A DNA stretch of 5,156 nucleotides from positions 1 to 5,156 of the forward strand of contig DGQS01000039.1 in NCBI GenBank assembly GCA_002389785.1, in the 5' to 3' direction. The notes under the pieces are model-generated. The model made no database searches, was not told the origin of the DNA, and worked only from the letters and a program-made list of their open reading frames with translations. This document shows, one piece after another, positions 5,013 to 5,156 of this stretch; the stretch's first letter is position 1, and every line of letters starts with the position of its first letter. Source of the DNA: Bacteroidetes bacterium UBA4408. GTDB lineage: Bacteria; Bacteroidota; Bacteroidia; UBA4408. A program made the translations under genes and the position numbers.

Positions 5013-5057
5013 ATCCCCCAATTTGCAAGCATGTGTGCCAATTGGGGGATCGTTTTT
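5013..5057 (+). terminator. Rho-independent terminator of the VOC pair
   Basis: ATCCCCCAATT (5013-5023) and AATTGGGGGAT (5040-5050) form a perfect 11-bp stem, extended after one mismatch by GCA (5025-5027) / TGC (5036-5038), with an 8-base loop. CG and five Ts (5053-5057) follow. It lies 30 bases after the second VOC gene. This is also the kind of hairpin-plus-T-tract that class C group II introns use as an insertion target. Confidence 0.92.
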
Positions 5058-5156
5058 GAGGGGCTGAAAGAGCCGGTGCGCAAGTCCCGAACAATGGCTA
5101 TTGAGCTACCTCAGCGCGGTGTCCTGCGCGAGGCTGTTGGTCAGAAAATAAGACCA
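5058..5156 (+). ncRNA. Probable 5' end of a class C (IIC) group II intron, cut by the window edge
   Basis: The composition changes abruptly to GC-rich directly behind the terminator's T-tract. Successive short stems are visible: GGCT/AGCC (5062-5065/5071-5074) with loop GAAAG, GCGC/GCGC (5114-5117/5126-5129), and TGGTC/GACCA (5138-5142/5152-5156). AGTCCCGAAC (5083-5092), then AGCT (5104-5107) and GGTGTCC (5118-5124), occur in the same order as in domain I of class C introns such as the Oceanobacillus iheyensis intron, as I recall it. Class C introns insert behind terminator hairpins on the same strand, which fits exactly. Against this, the usual GTGYG 5' end is not seen; the sequence here begins GAGGGG. 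A reverse-transcriptase/maturase gene would be expected to the right of the window. It may instead be another structured RNA. Confidence 0.5.

Noticed and set aside
5058..5156. Cobalamin riboswitch
   Set aside because: GCCGGTGCGCAAGTCC looks superficially like part of a B12 box region, but the CCCGCnACTGT core is missing and the position behind a terminator fits a class C intron better.

Overview
The window looks like the accessory part of a Bacteroidota (Bacteroidetes) chromosome. The DNA is AT-rich, start codons are preceded by A-rich stretches rather than clear Shine-Dalgarno motifs, there is a short secreted outer-membrane beta-barrel protein of the PorT-like kind, and the HigBA, DHFR-like, SnoaL-like and VOC proteins all resemble versions familiar from this phylum. 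This assignment is by recognition, not by a database search.

Layout, all genes on the + strand: a repeat right arm and a probable operator/promoter (1-125); the toxin-antitoxin pair higB-higA (126-719); repeat copy 1 (about 714-890); a DHFR/RibD-type reductase gene broken by one missing base (961-1496); a complete attC-like palindrome (1511-1638); a secreted outer-membrane beta-barrel protein (1680-2408); repeat copy 2 (2495-2660); a GIY-YIG-type protein (2728-3081); repeat copy 3 (3123-3210); a SnoaL/NTF2-like protein (3228-3641); a frameshifted, truncated Crp/Fnr-type regulator (3716-3958) whose end runs into a second attC-like structure (3921-4065); two adjacent VOC/PhnB-like genes (4120-4542 and 4552-4983); a strong intrinsic terminator (5013-5057); and, right behind it, a structured RNA that resembles the 5' end of a bacterial class C (IIC) group II intron and runs off the window.

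The genes do not form a pathway. They are short, functionally unrelated, co-oriented and separated by members of one non-coding repeat family whose ends carry ATAAC (left) and GTTAT (right) cores in attC-like geometry. This is the architecture of a gene-cassette array: a toxin-antitoxin module, small enzymes, and two decayed genes. No integrase is visible, and some boundaries have lost one or both cores, so this is either a degraded or sedentary array, or a mobile-cassette family outside classical integrons. The only clear multigene units are higB-higA and the VOC pair.
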